Shown here piece after piece: positions 1-9,741 of a stretch of DNA of 64,000 bases. Both the position numbers and the translations under genes were made by a program. Source of the DNA: Elizabethkingia bruuniana (GTDB lineage: Bacteria; Bacteroidota; Bacteroidia; Flavobacteriales; Weeksellaceae); contig NZ_CP014337.1 of NCBI RefSeq assembly GCF_002024805.1, positions 310,001 to 374,000 of the forward strand, read 5' to 3'. The number at the start of each line of letters is the position of its first letter. The stretch's first letter is position 1. The notes below the pieces were generated by a model. It did no database searches. It saw nothing but the letters and a program-made list of their open reading frames with translations, and was not told the DNA's origin.

Positions 1-90
1 GACCTAACGGCAGTATATAGAAAAGAATGGTCTTATCTGGGCTTTGATACTTTTAGCAAAATTCAGCAATTGGTTCTTTTAAACCCTTGA
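1..90 (+). CDS. C-terminal end of a gene that begins outside the window
   Basis: Frame 1 is open from the first base and ends in TGA at 88-90. It encodes 29 residues ending in KIQQLVLLNP, rich in aromatic and basic residues. It stops 7 bases before the convergent Crp-like gene, which is where a gene end would be expected. Too little is present to name a family. It could also be a chance open frame. Confidence 0.45.
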   Translation, partial: DLTAVYRKEWSYLGFDTFSKIQQLVLLNP

Positions 91-96
91 TTGAGA

Positions 97-633
97 TCAA
101 GATTTTTTAATGCGGGAGAGCGTCTCTGGGGTCATGCGTAAATAATTGGCAATATGCTTATTCGGAATTTGTTGGAAAACCTGTGGGCTTCTTTTTAATA
201 GGCGATGATAACGCTCGCGGGGTGATTGGGTAAGAAGATCTATTTCTCTTTCAAACTGCTGTAGATTCAAATCTTCCAGAATACTATTCCATAGTTGAAG
301 GTGTTGCGGATCTTTATTCATTAATTGCATAAAAGAGCCTTTGGAAGCAACAAGAATTTTAGTTTTTTTTAGAGCCTGAATATAGAGTGGTGAAGATTTA
401 TTGCTTAAGAAAGAATCAAGGGAAACGATAATATTTCCCGAATAACCAAAACGAATGTTGCGTTCTTCGGTATTGTCAGAGATAAAGATTCTTACACTGC
501 CTTCTTGTATGAAGTATATATTGGTGTCAGTACTTCCTGCCTCTTTCAGGTACTCATTTCTGTTTAAAATAATAGCCTTCTCAAACAGATTTTCATCTTT
601 GAGAAGGCTATTAATATCTGGTCGGGATGACAT
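97..633 (-). CDS. Crp/Fnr family transcriptional regulator
   Basis: A 178-residue protein with the cyclic-nucleotide-binding beta-roll fold in the first ~115 residues (IYFIQEGSVRIFI; IIVSLDSFL) and a short C-terminal helix-turn-helix ending IANYLRMTPETLSRIKKS. That ending is typical of the small Bacteroidetes Crp-like regulators that sense stress or redox state. The beta-roll lacks the full cAMP-contact signature, so the ligand is unknown. It is transcribed away from the genes to its right and converges on the gene end at the window start. A second member of the same family lies at 33419-33994. Confidence 0.85.
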   Translation of the reverse strand: MSSRPDINSLLKDENLFEKAIILNRNEYLKEAGSTDTNIYFIQEGSVRIFISDNTEERNIRFGYSGNIIVSLDSFLSNKSSPLYIQALKKTKILVASKGSFMQLMNKDPQHLQLWNSILEDLNLQQFEREIDLLTQSPRERYHRLLKRSPQVFQQIPNKHIANYLRMTPETLSRIKKS

Positions 634-641
634 TTATGTTG

Positions 642-1061
642 TTAGTTTGTTTTAGAAACTTTTTCGACTCTTACGCCAATGCTATAATCACTCTTTTTAA
701 GTTCAATATTGGTTACTCTATCTGGCTGAATGCTTTCCAGTGTGTACTGATATCCACCCAAAATCTGAGTTTTCGCGTATTTTCTGTCTGGCATATCCTG
801 AGTGTCCAGTATAAGAGTCTGATTATTGACTTTCAGCTTTATTCTGGCATTACCAATCCATACACATCTGGCATTCATAGGGCAGCGGGAATCTTCCGGA
901 ACGTCCACAAATTTTATTTTTAATTTCTCCTTTTGCAGAGATTTTTCCTCACCCATTTTCAGAGTGATAACGGGTCCTTCTGTATAATTGGTATTAGATG
1001 TTGCTTTACAGGATGACAAAGCACTTAGTCCTAATAAAGCGGTGAAAAGATAAGCTTTCAT
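642..1061 (-). CDS. Putative lipoprotein, conserved hypothetical
   Basis: A 139-residue protein with a signal sequence and lipobox (LSALSSC, Cys18), so probably lipid-anchored in the cell envelope. The mature part is a small beta-rich domain with a two-cysteine motif, DSRCPMNARCVWIGNA, around residues 57-72, likely a disulfide. That motif recurs in an uncharacterised family of Bacteroidetes lipoproteins that I cannot name more precisely. It sits between the DUF456 gene and the Crp-like gene on the same strand, with short gaps, and may be cotranscribed with either. Confidence 0.7.
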   Translation of the reverse strand: MKAYLFTALLGLSALSSCKATSNTNYTEGPVITLKMGEEKSLQKEKLKIKFVDVPEDSRCPMNARCVWIGNARIKLKVNNQTLILDTQDMPDRKYAKTQILGGYQYTLESIQPDRVTNIELKKSDYSIGVRVEKVSKTN

Positions 1062-1080
1062 ATAATGTAATTTGGTTTGT

Positions 1081-1566
1081 TTAAAATAAATCGATGAGCA
1101 CTACAATAAGCATAGCACAGCCTACTACAAAATTAAATCCGGTTCCGTAAAGAAAACCGATTAAAGCTCCTTTAGTAGAGTTCCATGCTTTTTTATGATC
1201 TTTGCGATCGTGGAGTAATTCACCAACAAAAACACCGATTAACATTCCTATTAAAAATCCGAATATTACCGGGATAAAAAACATACCCAATATAGTGCCA
1301 ATAAATGAACCAATGCTTCCCCAGCGGGTACCGCCATATTTTTTGTTGGTTTTAGCAGGAATGACATAATTCAGTATAGCAGATAGAAGGGTTAGTATCC
1401 CGAAAATCCAGATATATCCCATAGACATATCGGAATTGGTGCCGAATTTATAAATCAGAAGTCCGGCATAACTAACAATAAGTCCGGGTAATACCGGAAG
1501 GAATGTACCCAATATTCCTACGATCAGTAAAATAATGCAAACAAGCGTTACAAGCCCCTCTTCCAT
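1081..1566 (-). CDS. DUF456 family membrane protein
   Basis: A 161-residue, strongly hydrophobic protein with about four to five membrane segments. Glycine- and proline-rich motifs near the N-terminus (GILGTFLPVLPG) and a middle GGTRWGSIGSFIGTILGMF segment are typical of DUF456 proteins. The family is widespread, usually about 160 residues, and its function is not established. It lies immediately upstream of the small lipoprotein gene (20-base gap) on the same strand and is divergent from the mechanosensitive channel gene. Confidence 0.8.
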   Translation of the reverse strand: MEEGLVTLVCIILLIVGILGTFLPVLPGLIVSYAGLLIYKFGTNSDMSMGYIWIFGILTLLSAILNYVIPAKTNKKYGGTRWGSIGSFIGTILGMFFIPVIFGFLIGMLIGVFVGELLHDRKDHKKAWNSTKGALIGFLYGTGFNFVVGCAMLIVVLIDLF

Positions 1567-1659
1567 ATTGTAAATATCTGGTTTAAATGTAAGGAATTTA
1601 AAGAAAGTGAAGAATAAATTGTTAATTTTGTGTATTAAACGAAATTTACATCCCGCTAC

Positions 1660-2922
1660 ATGAATAATGATTTACAGGAAACAAGAGATTTTCTACAGCA
1701 AATCAGTTATGACATTAATGTATTCTTTGCAAAGTACTTTGATGGAAGTGTTGCGTGGATATTTCAGGTCACCAGTAAGATTTTAGTTCTTCTTGCATTT
1801 TACTTTATTGTAGACCTGGGGATAAGACTTTTCTTCAACTTTCTCTATAAGATTATAAAGAAAGATAAGTATCCGTTTGTAGAAGCACTCTATCAGTCGA
1901 AGTTTCCCCGTGCTATGGCACATGTTATTGCATTGGGTTTATGCAGTTTTGCGCTGGATTCTATTTTCTATAAGAATATGCATCCGGCTACTAAATCTAT
2001 ACTGGATGTAATTGTTCAGATTGGACAGTTAATTGTAATAGGCAGTGCCGGGCTTCGTTTGTATAAATCTGTGGAGATTTACTACATTCTGATTAAAGAA
2101 AATTATAAGCTTATTGCTTTCAAAGCAGTATCCCAGACGCTGAAAATATTTGGTGGTGTGATTCTGTTTTTTATTGCCATTAAAATTGTTTTTAAAATCA
2201 ATAGTGGTACTATTCTGGGAAGTTTAGGAGCCATAACTGCTGTAATGGTATTGGTTTTCCGGGACACCATTTTGGGATTTGTTACCGGGATTCATGTGGC
2301 TACATCCAAGAATTTGAAAGTAGGCGACTGGATTGGTATTCCAAAGTATAATATAGAAGGAAATATTACTGATATTAGCCTGCTAACCACAAAAATTGTA
2401 AACTTCGATAAAACAGTATCCACAATTCCTACCTATGATCTGATGTCTACAGAAATCAGAAACTATCAGGTAATGACAGAAGGTAATCTAAGGAGGATAA
2501 AGCGTTCCATGATTTTCAATATCAAATCCTTCAGATTTTTAACCAAAGAGGATTATGAAAAGTTAGAAAAGGTAAATCTGATATCGGATTACATTATTAC
2601 CAAAAAGAATGAAATTGATTCCGAGAAACTGGACCTTCACAATGCAGATAATATGCTGAATGGTCAGCAGTTAACCAATATTGGTGTTTTCCGGAAATAT
2701 GCTGAAAACTATTTGCGTAACAATCCCAATATCGAACAAAAAGAGATTATACTGGTTCGACAACTGGAAATTACACCACAGGGAATGCCTCTGGAAATTT
2801 ATTGTTTTACCATCTATTCCAATCTGGAGGATTATGAAAGAGTACAGTCCGATATTTTTGACCATCTGCTTGTAGCAACACAAGATTTTGGACTGGAAGT
2901 AATACAGGTAAACAAAGTTTAA
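1660..2922 (+). CDS. ybdG: Mechanosensitive ion channel, MscS superfamily (YbdG-like)
   Basis: A 420-residue inner-membrane protein. About five hydrophobic segments fill residues 1-200, followed by the MscS pore helix and beta domain ([21 protein letters not shown], then [20 protein letters not shown]). The segment [17 protein letters not shown] and the following RRIKRSM are much closer to the E. coli YbdG branch, a miniconductance channel of about 415 residues, than to MscS itself. It should open under osmotic downshock to release solutes. A TAATTTTG box at 1623-1630 lies 30 bases ahead of the start. The start ATG is the first in frame after the divergent promoter region. Confidence 0.85.
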   Translation: MNNDLQETRDFLQQISYDINVFFAKYFDGSVAWIFQVTSKILVLLAFYFIVDLGIRLFFNFLYKIIKKDKYPFVEALYQSKFPRAMAHVIALGLCSFALDSIFYKNMHPATKSILDVIVQIGQLIVIGSAGLRLYKSVEIYYILIKENYKLIAFKAVSQTLKIFGGVILFFIAIKIVFKINSGTILGSLGAITAVMVLVFRDTILGFVTGIHVATSKNLKVGDWIGIPKYNIEGNITDISLLTTKIVNFDKTVSTIPTYDLMSTEIRNYQVMTEGNLRRIKRSMIFNIKSFRFLTKEDYEKLEKVNLISDYIITKKNEIDSEKLDLHNADNMLNGQQLTNIGVFRKYAENYLRNNPNIEQKEIILVRQLEITPQGMPLEIYCFTIYSNLEDYERVQSDIFDHLLVATQDFGLEVIQVNKV

Positions 2923-2950
2923 TAAAGTAAATTATACAATAATAAAAAAC

Positions 2951-3670
2951 ATGACTAAATTAAGTGTCAATATTAATAAAATAGCAACATTACGAAACGC
3001 AAGAGGGGGAGATGTACCGAGTGTAACACAAATAGCTATTGATGCACAAAAATTTGGAGCGCAGGGAATAACAATACATCCGAGACCGGATGAAAGACAT
3101 ATTACCAGAAAAGATGTTTATGATCTGAAACCTCTGGTAACCACAGAATTTAATATAGAAGGAAACCCACACCGTTCATTTATTGATATGGTACTGGATG
3201 TAAAACCCGAGCAGGTAACATTAGTGCCGGATGCTGATAATGCTATAACTTCTAATGCTGGTTGGGATTGTAAAACCTATCTGGATAAACTAACAGATAT
3301 TATTGCTGAATTTAAAAATGCTGGTATCAGAACTTCTATCTTCTTAGATCCGGATCCTGCAATGGTAGAATATGCTGCTAAAACAGGAACAGACAGAATA
3401 GAGTTGTATACCGAAGCTTATGCTACAAACTATCCTAAAGATAAAGAAGCTGCTATAAAGCCTTACTATGAAACGGCATTAAAAGCAACGGAATTTGGTT
3501 TAGGCATCAATGCCGGGCACGATCTTAGCCTTGATAATCTGAAGTATTTTGCAGACAAGATTCCTAATTTACTGGAAGTTTCTATTGGGCATGCACTAAT
3601 TTCTGAAGCCTTATATTTGGGACTGGAAAATACAATTCAGTCTTACCTGAAGCGCTTAGTACAGTGGTAG
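2951..3670 (+). CDS. pdxJ: Pyridoxine 5'-phosphate synthase PdxJ
   Basis: A 239-residue TIM-barrel enzyme that condenses 1-deoxyxylulose 5-phosphate with 3-amino-2-oxopropyl phosphate to give pyridoxine 5'-phosphate, the last ring-forming step of the DXP-dependent vitamin B6 route. Visible signatures are the N-terminal [17 protein letters not shown], the RPDERHI motif and [13 protein letters not shown] near the C-terminus, which carries a catalytic histidine. Length is normal for the family. It starts 29 bases after the channel gene. Since the organism uses mevalonate for isoprenoids, DXP would be needed here mainly for vitamins. Confidence 0.95.
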   Translation: MTKLSVNINKIATLRNARGGDVPSVTQIAIDAQKFGAQGITIHPRPDERHITRKDVYDLKPLVTTEFNIEGNPHRSFIDMVLDVKPEQVTLVPDADNAITSNAGWDCKTYLDKLTDIIAEFKNAGIRTSIFLDPDPAMVEYAAKTGTDRIELYTEAYATNYPKDKEAAIKPYYETALKATEFGLGINAGHDLSLDNLKYFADKIPNLLEVSIGHALISEALYLGLENTIQSYLKRLVQW

Positions 3671-3734
3671 GTTTTGAATACTGAAGGTTAGAATAATGTT
3701 GAGAATTTAAATTTTATTATTTAAAATTAAAGAA

Positions 3735-4511
3735 GTGGAAATTTTACATTCAAAAATATACGGACAAGATAAAACCGGAACACCATTATTGGTGTTTCAT
3801 GGTTTATTTGGAATGCTGGACAACTGGGGATCTTTCGGGCGTGAATTTGGCGAATTAATGCAGGTACACCTTATTGATCTTCGTAATCACGGGAAAAGCT
3901 TCCATTCCGAAGAGATGACCATAGATGCAATGGTAAACGATATTCAGGCTTACATGGATCATTACAGACTGGAGAAAGTTTATTTGTTAGGTCATTCTCT
4001 TGGTGGAAAAGTGGTAATGCAGTATGCTATTACCAATCCTGAGAAAGTAGAAAAACTTATCGTAGCCGATATGGCACCAAAAGCATACCCGCCACATCAT
4101 CAGGGAATTTTTAAAGCTCTGAATACTGTAGATTTGAATCAGGTAACCAGCAGACAGGAAGTAGAAGAAGAACTGAAAAAGTATATTCCGGAAATCGGCG
4201 TTATACAGTTCCTTCTGAAAAACTTATATTGGACAGAAGATAAGAAATTAAGCTGGAGATTTAATCTTCCGGTACTTACAGATAAGTACACTACTTTTGT
4301 GACAAATGCAGTAAAATACGGAGTTTATAACGGACCTGTTTTGTTTTTAGCAGGAGCAAATTCCAATTATATATTACCACAAGACGGGCTTCTGATCAGA
4401 CAGCAATTCCCGAACTCTGAGGTTAAGAAAATTGCAAATGCCGGACATTGGGTGCAGGCGGAAAATCCAAAAGATTTTAACGCAGCTGTCAAAGAATTTT
4501 TAACACAATAA
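3735..4511 (+). CDS. Alpha/beta hydrolase (YbfF-like esterase)
   Basis: A 258-residue alpha/beta-hydrolase-fold enzyme. The oxyanion region HGLFGMLDNW, the nucleophile elbow GHSLGGKV (Ser about 97) and the C-terminal catalytic histidine in NAGHWVQAENP are all present. It resembles E. coli YbfF and related short-acyl esterases; the substrate is unknown. The start is GTG at 3735, directly after a stretch without in-frame ATG. Its stop is one base before the epimerase gene start, and the acyl-CoA ligase follows, so the three are probably one operon concerned with lipid or acyl metabolism. Confidence 0.85.
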   Translation: MEILHSKIYGQDKTGTPLLVFHGLFGMLDNWGSFGREFGELMQVHLIDLRNHGKSFHSEEMTIDAMVNDIQAYMDHYRLEKVYLLGHSLGGKVVMQYAITNPEKVEKLIVADMAPKAYPPHHQGIFKALNTVDLNQVTSRQEVEEELKKYIPEIGVIQFLLKNLYWTEDKKLSWRFNLPVLTDKYTTFVTNAVKYGVYNGPVLFLAGANSNYILPQDGLLIRQQFPNSEVKKIANAGHWVQAENPKDFNAAVKEFLTQ

Positions 4512-4512
4512 G

Positions 4513-5523
4513 ATGGTTTTAGTTACCGGAGCAACAGGAATATTAGGAAGAGTCATTGCACTGAAACTTTTAGAAAAGGGTTTCAATGTAAAGGCTACAA
4601 AACGTCCGTCGAGTAATATCAACGATGTGAAACATTCCTGGCATGCCTATACAGATAAAGCGGAAGAGTATTTTAATAAAATACAGTGGGTAGATGCTGA
4701 TTTTGATGATGCGGATTCCTTGCAACATGCATTGGAAGGTGTTACAGAAGTATATCACTGTGCCGCAAGAGTAAGCTTTAATCCTAAATTCAGAAAAGAA
4801 TTGTACCATACCAATATTGATGGTACCAAAAATTTGCTTTATGCCTGTGAAGGATCTTCGGTAAATAAATTCTGCTTTATAAGTTCTATAGCTGTTTTAG
4901 ACGGATTTAACGAAAGTGGAGAATTGGACGAAGATTCCGATTTTAAGCATGCCTTAGAGCATTCAGCGTATGCCAAATCCAAACATTTTTCAGAAATGGA
5001 GGTTTGGCGTGCTTCTGCAGAAGGACTTAATACTGTAATTGTACTTCCGGGGATTATTTTGGGAACAGGAAATTGGGAGGCTAGTAGCGGTAAGTTGTTC
5101 AATTCTTTTGAAGTAACACCTTATACATTTTCCGGTAGTTCTGCTTATGTAGATGCAAGAGATGTAGCCGATATATCCATAGCCCTTATGGAAAAGAATA
5201 TTTTTGGAGAACGTTTTATTACGATAAGCGAAACCCGAACTTATAAAAGCTTTTCCGAGAAAGTACGCAGCAAATTAGGACTTTCTGTTCCTAAGATTAT
5301 TCCGGATGGCTTGTTACATTTTTCCAGGATTTTCGGAAAATTAGGGTTCCTTATTCCTCCTCTTAAAATGCTTAACAAAGCCAATATAGAGGCTATAACG
5401 GCACATAATAAAATATCTAATAAAAAGATAAAAGATCAGCTGGGTTATCAGTTTATCCCGCTTGACGAAAGTATAGACTTTCACCTGAACAATTATATTA
5501 AAGACAAAAAACTGAAGTCTTAA
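4513..5523 (+). CDS. NAD-dependent epimerase/dehydratase family protein
   Basis: A 336-residue extended short-chain dehydrogenase. It has an N-terminal Rossmann motif VLVTGATGILGRVIA, the downstream YHCAARVSF segment and a catalytic SAYAKSKHFSE (Tyr-x-x-x-Lys). The family reduces, oxidises or epimerises sugar nucleotides, dihydroflavonol-like ketones or lipid intermediates; the exact substrate cannot be told. It is packed between an esterase gene (1-base gap) and an acyl-CoA ligase gene (3-base gap). Confidence 0.85.
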   Translation: MVLVTGATGILGRVIALKLLEKGFNVKATKRPSSNINDVKHSWHAYTDKAEEYFNKIQWVDADFDDADSLQHALEGVTEVYHCAARVSFNPKFRKELYHTNIDGTKNLLYACEGSSVNKFCFISSIAVLDGFNESGELDEDSDFKHALEHSAYAKSKHFSEMEVWRASAEGLNTVIVLPGIILGTGNWEASSGKLFNSFEVTPYTFSGSSAYVDARDVADISIALMEKNIFGERFITISETRTYKSFSEKVRSKLGLSVPKIIPDGLLHFSRIFGKLGFLIPPLKMLNKANIEAITAHNKISNKKIKDQLGYQFIPLDESIDFHLNNYIKDKKLKS

Positions 5524-5526
5524 CGA

Positions 5527-7290
5527 ATGAATTTAGCACAATCAATTATAACCCGAAACCTGGAAAAGCATGCGCTGAAAGCTGCTGTTGGTTTTAAAAA
5601 AGAAAACCAGTGGAAAGAACTTAGCTGGAAAAAATTTAGCGAAATGATCGCTAAAACAGCTAATGCACTTAAAGCAGCCGGGATTCAGGAAAATGACAGA
5701 GTAGCTATTTATTCAGAAAATTCCGCTGAATGGATAACTTTTGATCTGGCTATTTTATCCTTAGGTGCTATTACCGTTCCTATTTACTCTACGAATAATG
5801 CAGAGCAGGCCGAATATATTATCAACGACTCACAATCCAAAATAATTCTGGCAGGTAATCAGGAGCAGTATAATACTTGTTATGAGTTATTACAACGCAA
5901 TGAATATTTGAAAACCATTGTTGTTGCTAAGAATAAAGTAATAGGAAAAAAGGAAAATACAGTTTTTCTTCGCGAATTTATTGCAAATCAGCCTTCAACT
6001 TTTGAATTCTGTCCAAAGGAAGATGATGATACAGCAACATTGATATATACTTCCGGAACAACAGGAATACCAAAAGGTGTAATGATTACACACGGAAATT
6101 TCCGTAAGGAGTTCGATGCCCATTTTGAATTTTTTAAATTTAAAAACTTTGAAGAGGAACTTTCATTAGCCTTTCTTCCACTGACGCACGTTTTTGAAAG
6201 AAGCTGGTCGCTTCTGAGTTTATACGGTGGTGCAAAAGTTTATTTTCTGGAAGATCCTAAAAATATTGCACATGCACTAATCGAGGTAAAGCCTACGATG
6301 ATGTGTACTGTTCCAAGGTTTTTCCAGAAAGTATATGCCGGTATCCATGATGTAGTAGAGAAAAGTTCTCCGACCAAGAAAAAAATCTTTAACTGGTCAT
6401 TGGGAATAGGTAAACAATATGCAGAACTAAAGAAGACTGAAAAAGAAATTCCTTTTGGATTAAAAGCTAAGCACGGATTAGCAGACCTTCTGGTATTTAG
6501 TAAAATGAAAGAAAAATTAGGCGGAAGACTATGGTTTACACCTTGTGGCGGAGCTTCAATTTCGCCTGAAGTTACAGAATTTTTTGATGCTATAGGACTT
6601 CACCTTACCGTAGGTTATGGTCTTACAGAGACTACAGCTACACTCTCGCTTTTCCCTTTTACAAAATACAAGTATGGAAGCTGTGGTAAAATATTACCGG
6701 GAGTAGAGATAAGAATCGGAGCCGAAAATGAAATACAGGCCAGAGGAAGCGGTATTATGAAAGGCTACTTCAACAAACCTGAAGAAACAAAAGCTGTCTT
6801 TACGGAAGATGGCTGGTTCAAAACTGGTGATGCCGGAAATATTGATGATCAGGGTAACCTGACAATTACAGAAAGAATAAAGGATTTATTAAAAACATCA
6901 AACGGAAAATATATAGCACCTCAGCAAGTGGAAAATATATTGTCCAATAACAATTACATCCAACAGGTAATGGTTGTGGCAGAAGGAAGACAGTTTGTTT
7001 CTGCTTTAATTGTGCCCAATTTTGAATTCCTGAAAGGAGAACTGAGTAAAATGAATATTCCTTTTACAAGTTGGAATGAAATCGTGAAAAATGAAGCAGT
7101 AAATAAACTGTACAAAACTAAAATAGAAGAATTTCAGACTTCTTTGGCATCGTTTGAAAAAGTGAAGAAATTTGTTCTGATGCCTGCTGAATTTGAAATC
7201 GGAAGTGGTGAGATTACACCAACACTAAAGATTAAAAGAAAGGTCGTTTCCGAGAAATACAAAGACCTTATTGAACAGATGTACAGTTAA
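5527..7290 (+). CDS. Long-chain fatty acid--CoA ligase (AMP-dependent synthetase)
   Basis: A 587-residue AMP-forming acyl-CoA synthetase. The P-loop-like motif TLIYTSGTTGIPKGVMITH lies near residue 172, with the family motifs YGLTETTAT and DGWFKTGDAGNID and a C-terminal catalytic-lysine region (TPTLKIKRK). It activates fatty acids to acyl-CoA via acyl-AMP at the inner membrane. Length fits bacterial FadD-like 'AMP-dependent long-chain' enzymes of Bacteroidetes. It is the third gene of the esterase/epimerase/ligase run and is followed after 12 bases by mvaD. Confidence 0.9.
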   Translation: MNLAQSIITRNLEKHALKAAVGFKKENQWKELSWKKFSEMIAKTANALKAAGIQENDRVAIYSENSAEWITFDLAILSLGAITVPIYSTNNAEQAEYIINDSQSKIILAGNQEQYNTCYELLQRNEYLKTIVVAKNKVIGKKENTVFLREFIANQPSTFEFCPKEDDDTATLIYTSGTTGIPKGVMITHGNFRKEFDAHFEFFKFKNFEEELSLAFLPLTHVFERSWSLLSLYGGAKVYFLEDPKNIAHALIEVKPTMMCTVPRFFQKVYAGIHDVVEKSSPTKKKIFNWSLGIGKQYAELKKTEKEIPFGLKAKHGLADLLVFSKMKEKLGGRLWFTPCGGASISPEVTEFFDAIGLHLTVGYGLTETTATLSLFPFTKYKYGSCGKILPGVEIRIGAENEIQARGSGIMKGYFNKPEETKAVFTEDGWFKTGDAGNIDDQGNLTITERIKDLLKTSNGKYIAPQQVENILSNNNYIQQVMVVAEGRQFVSALIVPNFEFLKGELSKMNIPFTSWNEIVKNEAVNKLYKTKIEEFQTSLASFEKVKKFVLMPAEFEIGSGEITPTLKIKRKVVSEKYKDLIEQMYS

Positions 7291-7302
7291 AATGTAGTAA
7301 TT

Positions 7303-8358
7303 ATGGAAAAAAAATTTTTAGGAAATATAAATTTTAATATCAGCAGCCAGACGGTTGCAGAAAGCTGTCCTTCTAATATTGCCCTGATTAAGTATTGGGG
7401 GAAATATGAAAATCAGATTCCCGCCAATCCTAGTATTAGTTATACACTGAACCATTGCAGAACAAATACGACAATGGAATTTTTAGCAGGAGAAGACTTT
7501 TCTGTACAAACATTTCTGGCCGGAAATGAAGAGCAAAAGTTTGCTGAGAAAATTGAAAAATACTTTAAAAATATTGAACAGTATTTACCATGGATTCTGA
7601 AAGGTAAATATGTAATCAGAACCGAAAATACTTTTCCACACAGTTCCGGTATTGCAAGTTCAGCTTCAGGATTTGGCGCTATTGCAAAATGCCTGATGCA
7701 ACTGGATGCAGTTTTTTCAGGAAATACAAGTGAAGAAGAATTATTGAAAAAAGCTTCACTCCTGGCAAGGCTGGGAAGCGGAAGCGCTTGCCGTAGTCTG
7801 TACAACGGATTAGTGGTATGGGGTAATACAAAAGAAGCAGAAGGAAGTTCAGATTTGTATGCTATACAATATCCAAATGATGAAATTCATCCGGTATTCA
7901 AAAATTTCAACGACTGGGTACTATTGATCCATGAAGGTGAGAAAAGTGTTTCTTCTACAGTAGGACATGGTCTGATGAAAACAAACCCATATGCAGAAAG
8001 GCGTTTTCAGGAGGCACATGAAAATTTTGCTAAGCTTAAAAATATACTGAAAACAGGAGACCTGGAAGGTTTTATAAAGCTTACGGAACACGAAGCACTT
8101 ACACTGCATGCAATGATGATGATGAGTGATCCTGCTTTTATTCTAATGAAAACCGGAACCCTTGAAGTGATTAACAAAATATGGGATTTCCGCAGAATTA
8201 CCGGGTTACCTCTATTCTTTACACTGGATGCAGGGGCTAATGTCCACCTGTTGTTCCCGAATGATATTGAAAGTGATAAAATAAAAATATTTATTCAGCA
8301 GGAGCTTTTACCTTTCACTCAAAAAGGGGGAGTGGTAAAAGATGAAATGCGCTTCTAA
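7303..8358 (+). CDS. mvaD: Diphosphomevalonate decarboxylase
   Basis: A 351-residue GHMP-superfamily enzyme that decarboxylates mevalonate 5-diphosphate to isopentenyl diphosphate using ATP. The hallmark SCPSNIALIKYWGK lies near residue 23, the ATP loop is SSGIASSASGFGAIAK, and GSGSACRSL follows. With the HMG-CoA synthase at 18396-19724 this indicates a mevalonate pathway, which is usual for Flavobacteriia. It follows the acyl-CoA ligase by 12 bases and is followed 11 bases later by the beta-lactamase gene, so blaGOB may be read through from a housekeeping operon. Confidence 0.95.
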   Translation: MEKKFLGNINFNISSQTVAESCPSNIALIKYWGKYENQIPANPSISYTLNHCRTNTTMEFLAGEDFSVQTFLAGNEEQKFAEKIEKYFKNIEQYLPWILKGKYVIRTENTFPHSSGIASSASGFGAIAKCLMQLDAVFSGNTSEEELLKKASLLARLGSGSACRSLYNGLVVWGNTKEAEGSSDLYAIQYPNDEIHPVFKNFNDWVLLIHEGEKSVSSTVGHGLMKTNPYAERRFQEAHENFAKLKNILKTGDLEGFIKLTEHEALTLHAMMMMSDPAFILMKTGTLEVINKIWDFRRITGLPLFFTLDAGANVHLLFPNDIESDKIKIFIQQELLPFTQKGGVVKDEMRF

Positions 8359-8369
8359 AACGTATTGTT

Positions 8370-9242
8370 ATGAGAAATTTTGTTACACTATTTTTTCTGT
8401 TAGTTTGTTTGAGCTTGAATGCTCAGGTCGTAAAAGAACCTGAGAATATGCCAAAAGAATGGAACCAGACTTATGAACCATTCAGAATTGCAGGTAATTT
8501 ATATTACGTAGGAACCTATGATTTGGCGTCCTACCTTATTGTGACAGACAAAGGCAATATTCTCATTAATACAGGAACGGCAGAATCATTTCCAATAATA
8601 AAAGGAAATATTCAAAAGCTGGGGTTTAATTATAAAGACATTAAGATCTTGCTGCTTACTCAGGCTCATTATGACCATACAGGCGCGTTACAGGATTTTA
8701 AAACGGAAACCGGTGCGAAATTTTATGCCGATAAAGCAGATGCTGATGTCCTGAGAACAGGCGGAAAATCTGATTATGAATTAGGTAAATATGGTGTGAC
8801 ATTTAAACCTGTTACCCCAGACAAAACATTGAAGGATCAGGATAAAATAACATTGGGAAATACAACCCTGACTTTGCTTCACCATCCGGGACATACAAAA
8901 GGTTCCTGCAGTTTTATTTTTGAAACAAAAGATGAAAACAGGAAATACAAGATTTTAATAGCTAATATGCCTTCCATTATTGTTGATAAGAAATTTTCTG
9001 AAGTTACAGCATATCCAGGTATTCAGTCCGATTACGCATATACTTTCAAAGCGATGAAGAATCTGGATTTTGATATCTGGGTTGCCTCGCATGCAAGTCA
9101 GTTCGATTTGCATACCAAACGCAAAGAAGGTGACTCTTACAATCCACAGTTGTTTATGGATAAAGAGAATTATTTTAAAAGGCTCGAGCGTTTGGAAAAT
9201 AATTATTTTGAAAAGATTAAAGAAGATTCAAAGGATAAATAG
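8370..9242 (+). CDS. blaGOB: Subclass B3 metallo-beta-lactamase, GOB type
   Basis: A 290-residue periplasmic enzyme that hydrolyses penicillins, cephalosporins and carbapenems. A Sec signal (about 18 residues, cut near LNA/QVV) precedes the MBL fold. The zinc motif reads QAHYDH (Gln98, His100, Asp102, His103), i.e. Gln in place of the first His of the usual HxHxDH; this substitution is the known hallmark of GOB enzymes. Later ligands are in HHPGHTKG (His175) and ASHASQFDLH (His241). GOB enzymes are chromosomal in Elizabethkingia. Here the gene starts 11 bases after mvaD and is followed by a DUF2867 gene one base after its stop, with no mobile element nearby. Confidence 0.96.
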   Translation: MRNFVTLFFLLVCLSLNAQVVKEPENMPKEWNQTYEPFRIAGNLYYVGTYDLASYLIVTDKGNILINTGTAESFPIIKGNIQKLGFNYKDIKILLLTQAHYDHTGALQDFKTETGAKFYADKADADVLRTGGKSDYELGKYGVTFKPVTPDKTLKDQDKITLGNTTLTLLHHPGHTKGSCSFIFETKDENRKYKILIANMPSIIVDKKFSEVTAYPGIQSDYAYTFKAMKNLDFDIWVASHASQFDLHTKRKEGDSYNPQLFMDKENYFKRLERLENNYFEKIKEDSKDK

Positions 9243-9243
9243 T

Positions 9244-9741
9244 ATGAAAACAATACCTTCCTTCTCAGCATTAATTAAGCAGAAATTTGATTATACCGAT
9301 GTTTATTTTCAGGAAGTGAAAACTGAAAAAAATATCCGCCCGGAAGATTTAGGAAAAGCTTTCTTTACGAGCAACATTCCTTGGATTAAAAAACTTTTTA
9401 CACTGCGTAATAAACTGGTTGCAATATTCGGATTAAAAGGGTCTGATAAGAAAAGTAAAATTATGCAGCAGGCAGAGCAATCAGATTTCGCTGTAGGTGA
9501 AAGATTCGGATTGTTTAAAGTCCTGGATAAAAAAGAAAAAGAAATTATTCTAGGAGAAGATGATAAACATCTGGACTTTAAAGTATCCTTGCTCTATGCT
9601 CAACCAGAAAACAAAATTTATATTTCTACAGGAGTACATTACCATAACTTTTTTGGCAGACTGTATTTTTTCTTCGTTAAACCTTTTCACAGATTGGTAG
9701 TAAGATCCATGTTGAATTCTATGGCAGCAAGCTTTGCCTGA
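9244..9741 (+). CDS. DUF2867 domain-containing protein
   Basis: A 165-residue protein. I place the start at ATG 9244, one base after the blaGOB stop; the open frame runs further upstream but only inside blaGOB. It matches DUF2867: an N-terminal YTDVYFQEV segment, a central AVGERFGLFKVLDKKEKEIILGEDD and a C-terminal HNFFGRLYFFFVKPFHRLVV that may associate with membrane. DUF2867 proteins resemble START-like or polyketide-cyclase-like folds and are often fused to or near NAD-epimerases. Its role next to the beta-lactamase is unknown; the spacing suggests coexpression. Confidence 0.8.
   Translation: MKTIPSFSALIKQKFDYTDVYFQEVKTEKNIRPEDLGKAFFTSNIPWIKKLFTLRNKLVAIFGLKGSDKKSKIMQQAEQSDFAVGERFGLFKVLDKKEKEIILGEDDKHLDFKVSLLYAQPENKIYISTGVHYHNFFGRLYFFFVKPFHRLVVRSMLNSMAASFA

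Noticed and set aside
9070-9243. Upstream extension of the DUF2867 gene
   Set aside because: The extra 58 codons overlap blaGOB in another frame and are not DUF2867-like; ATG 9244 follows the blaGOB stop directly.
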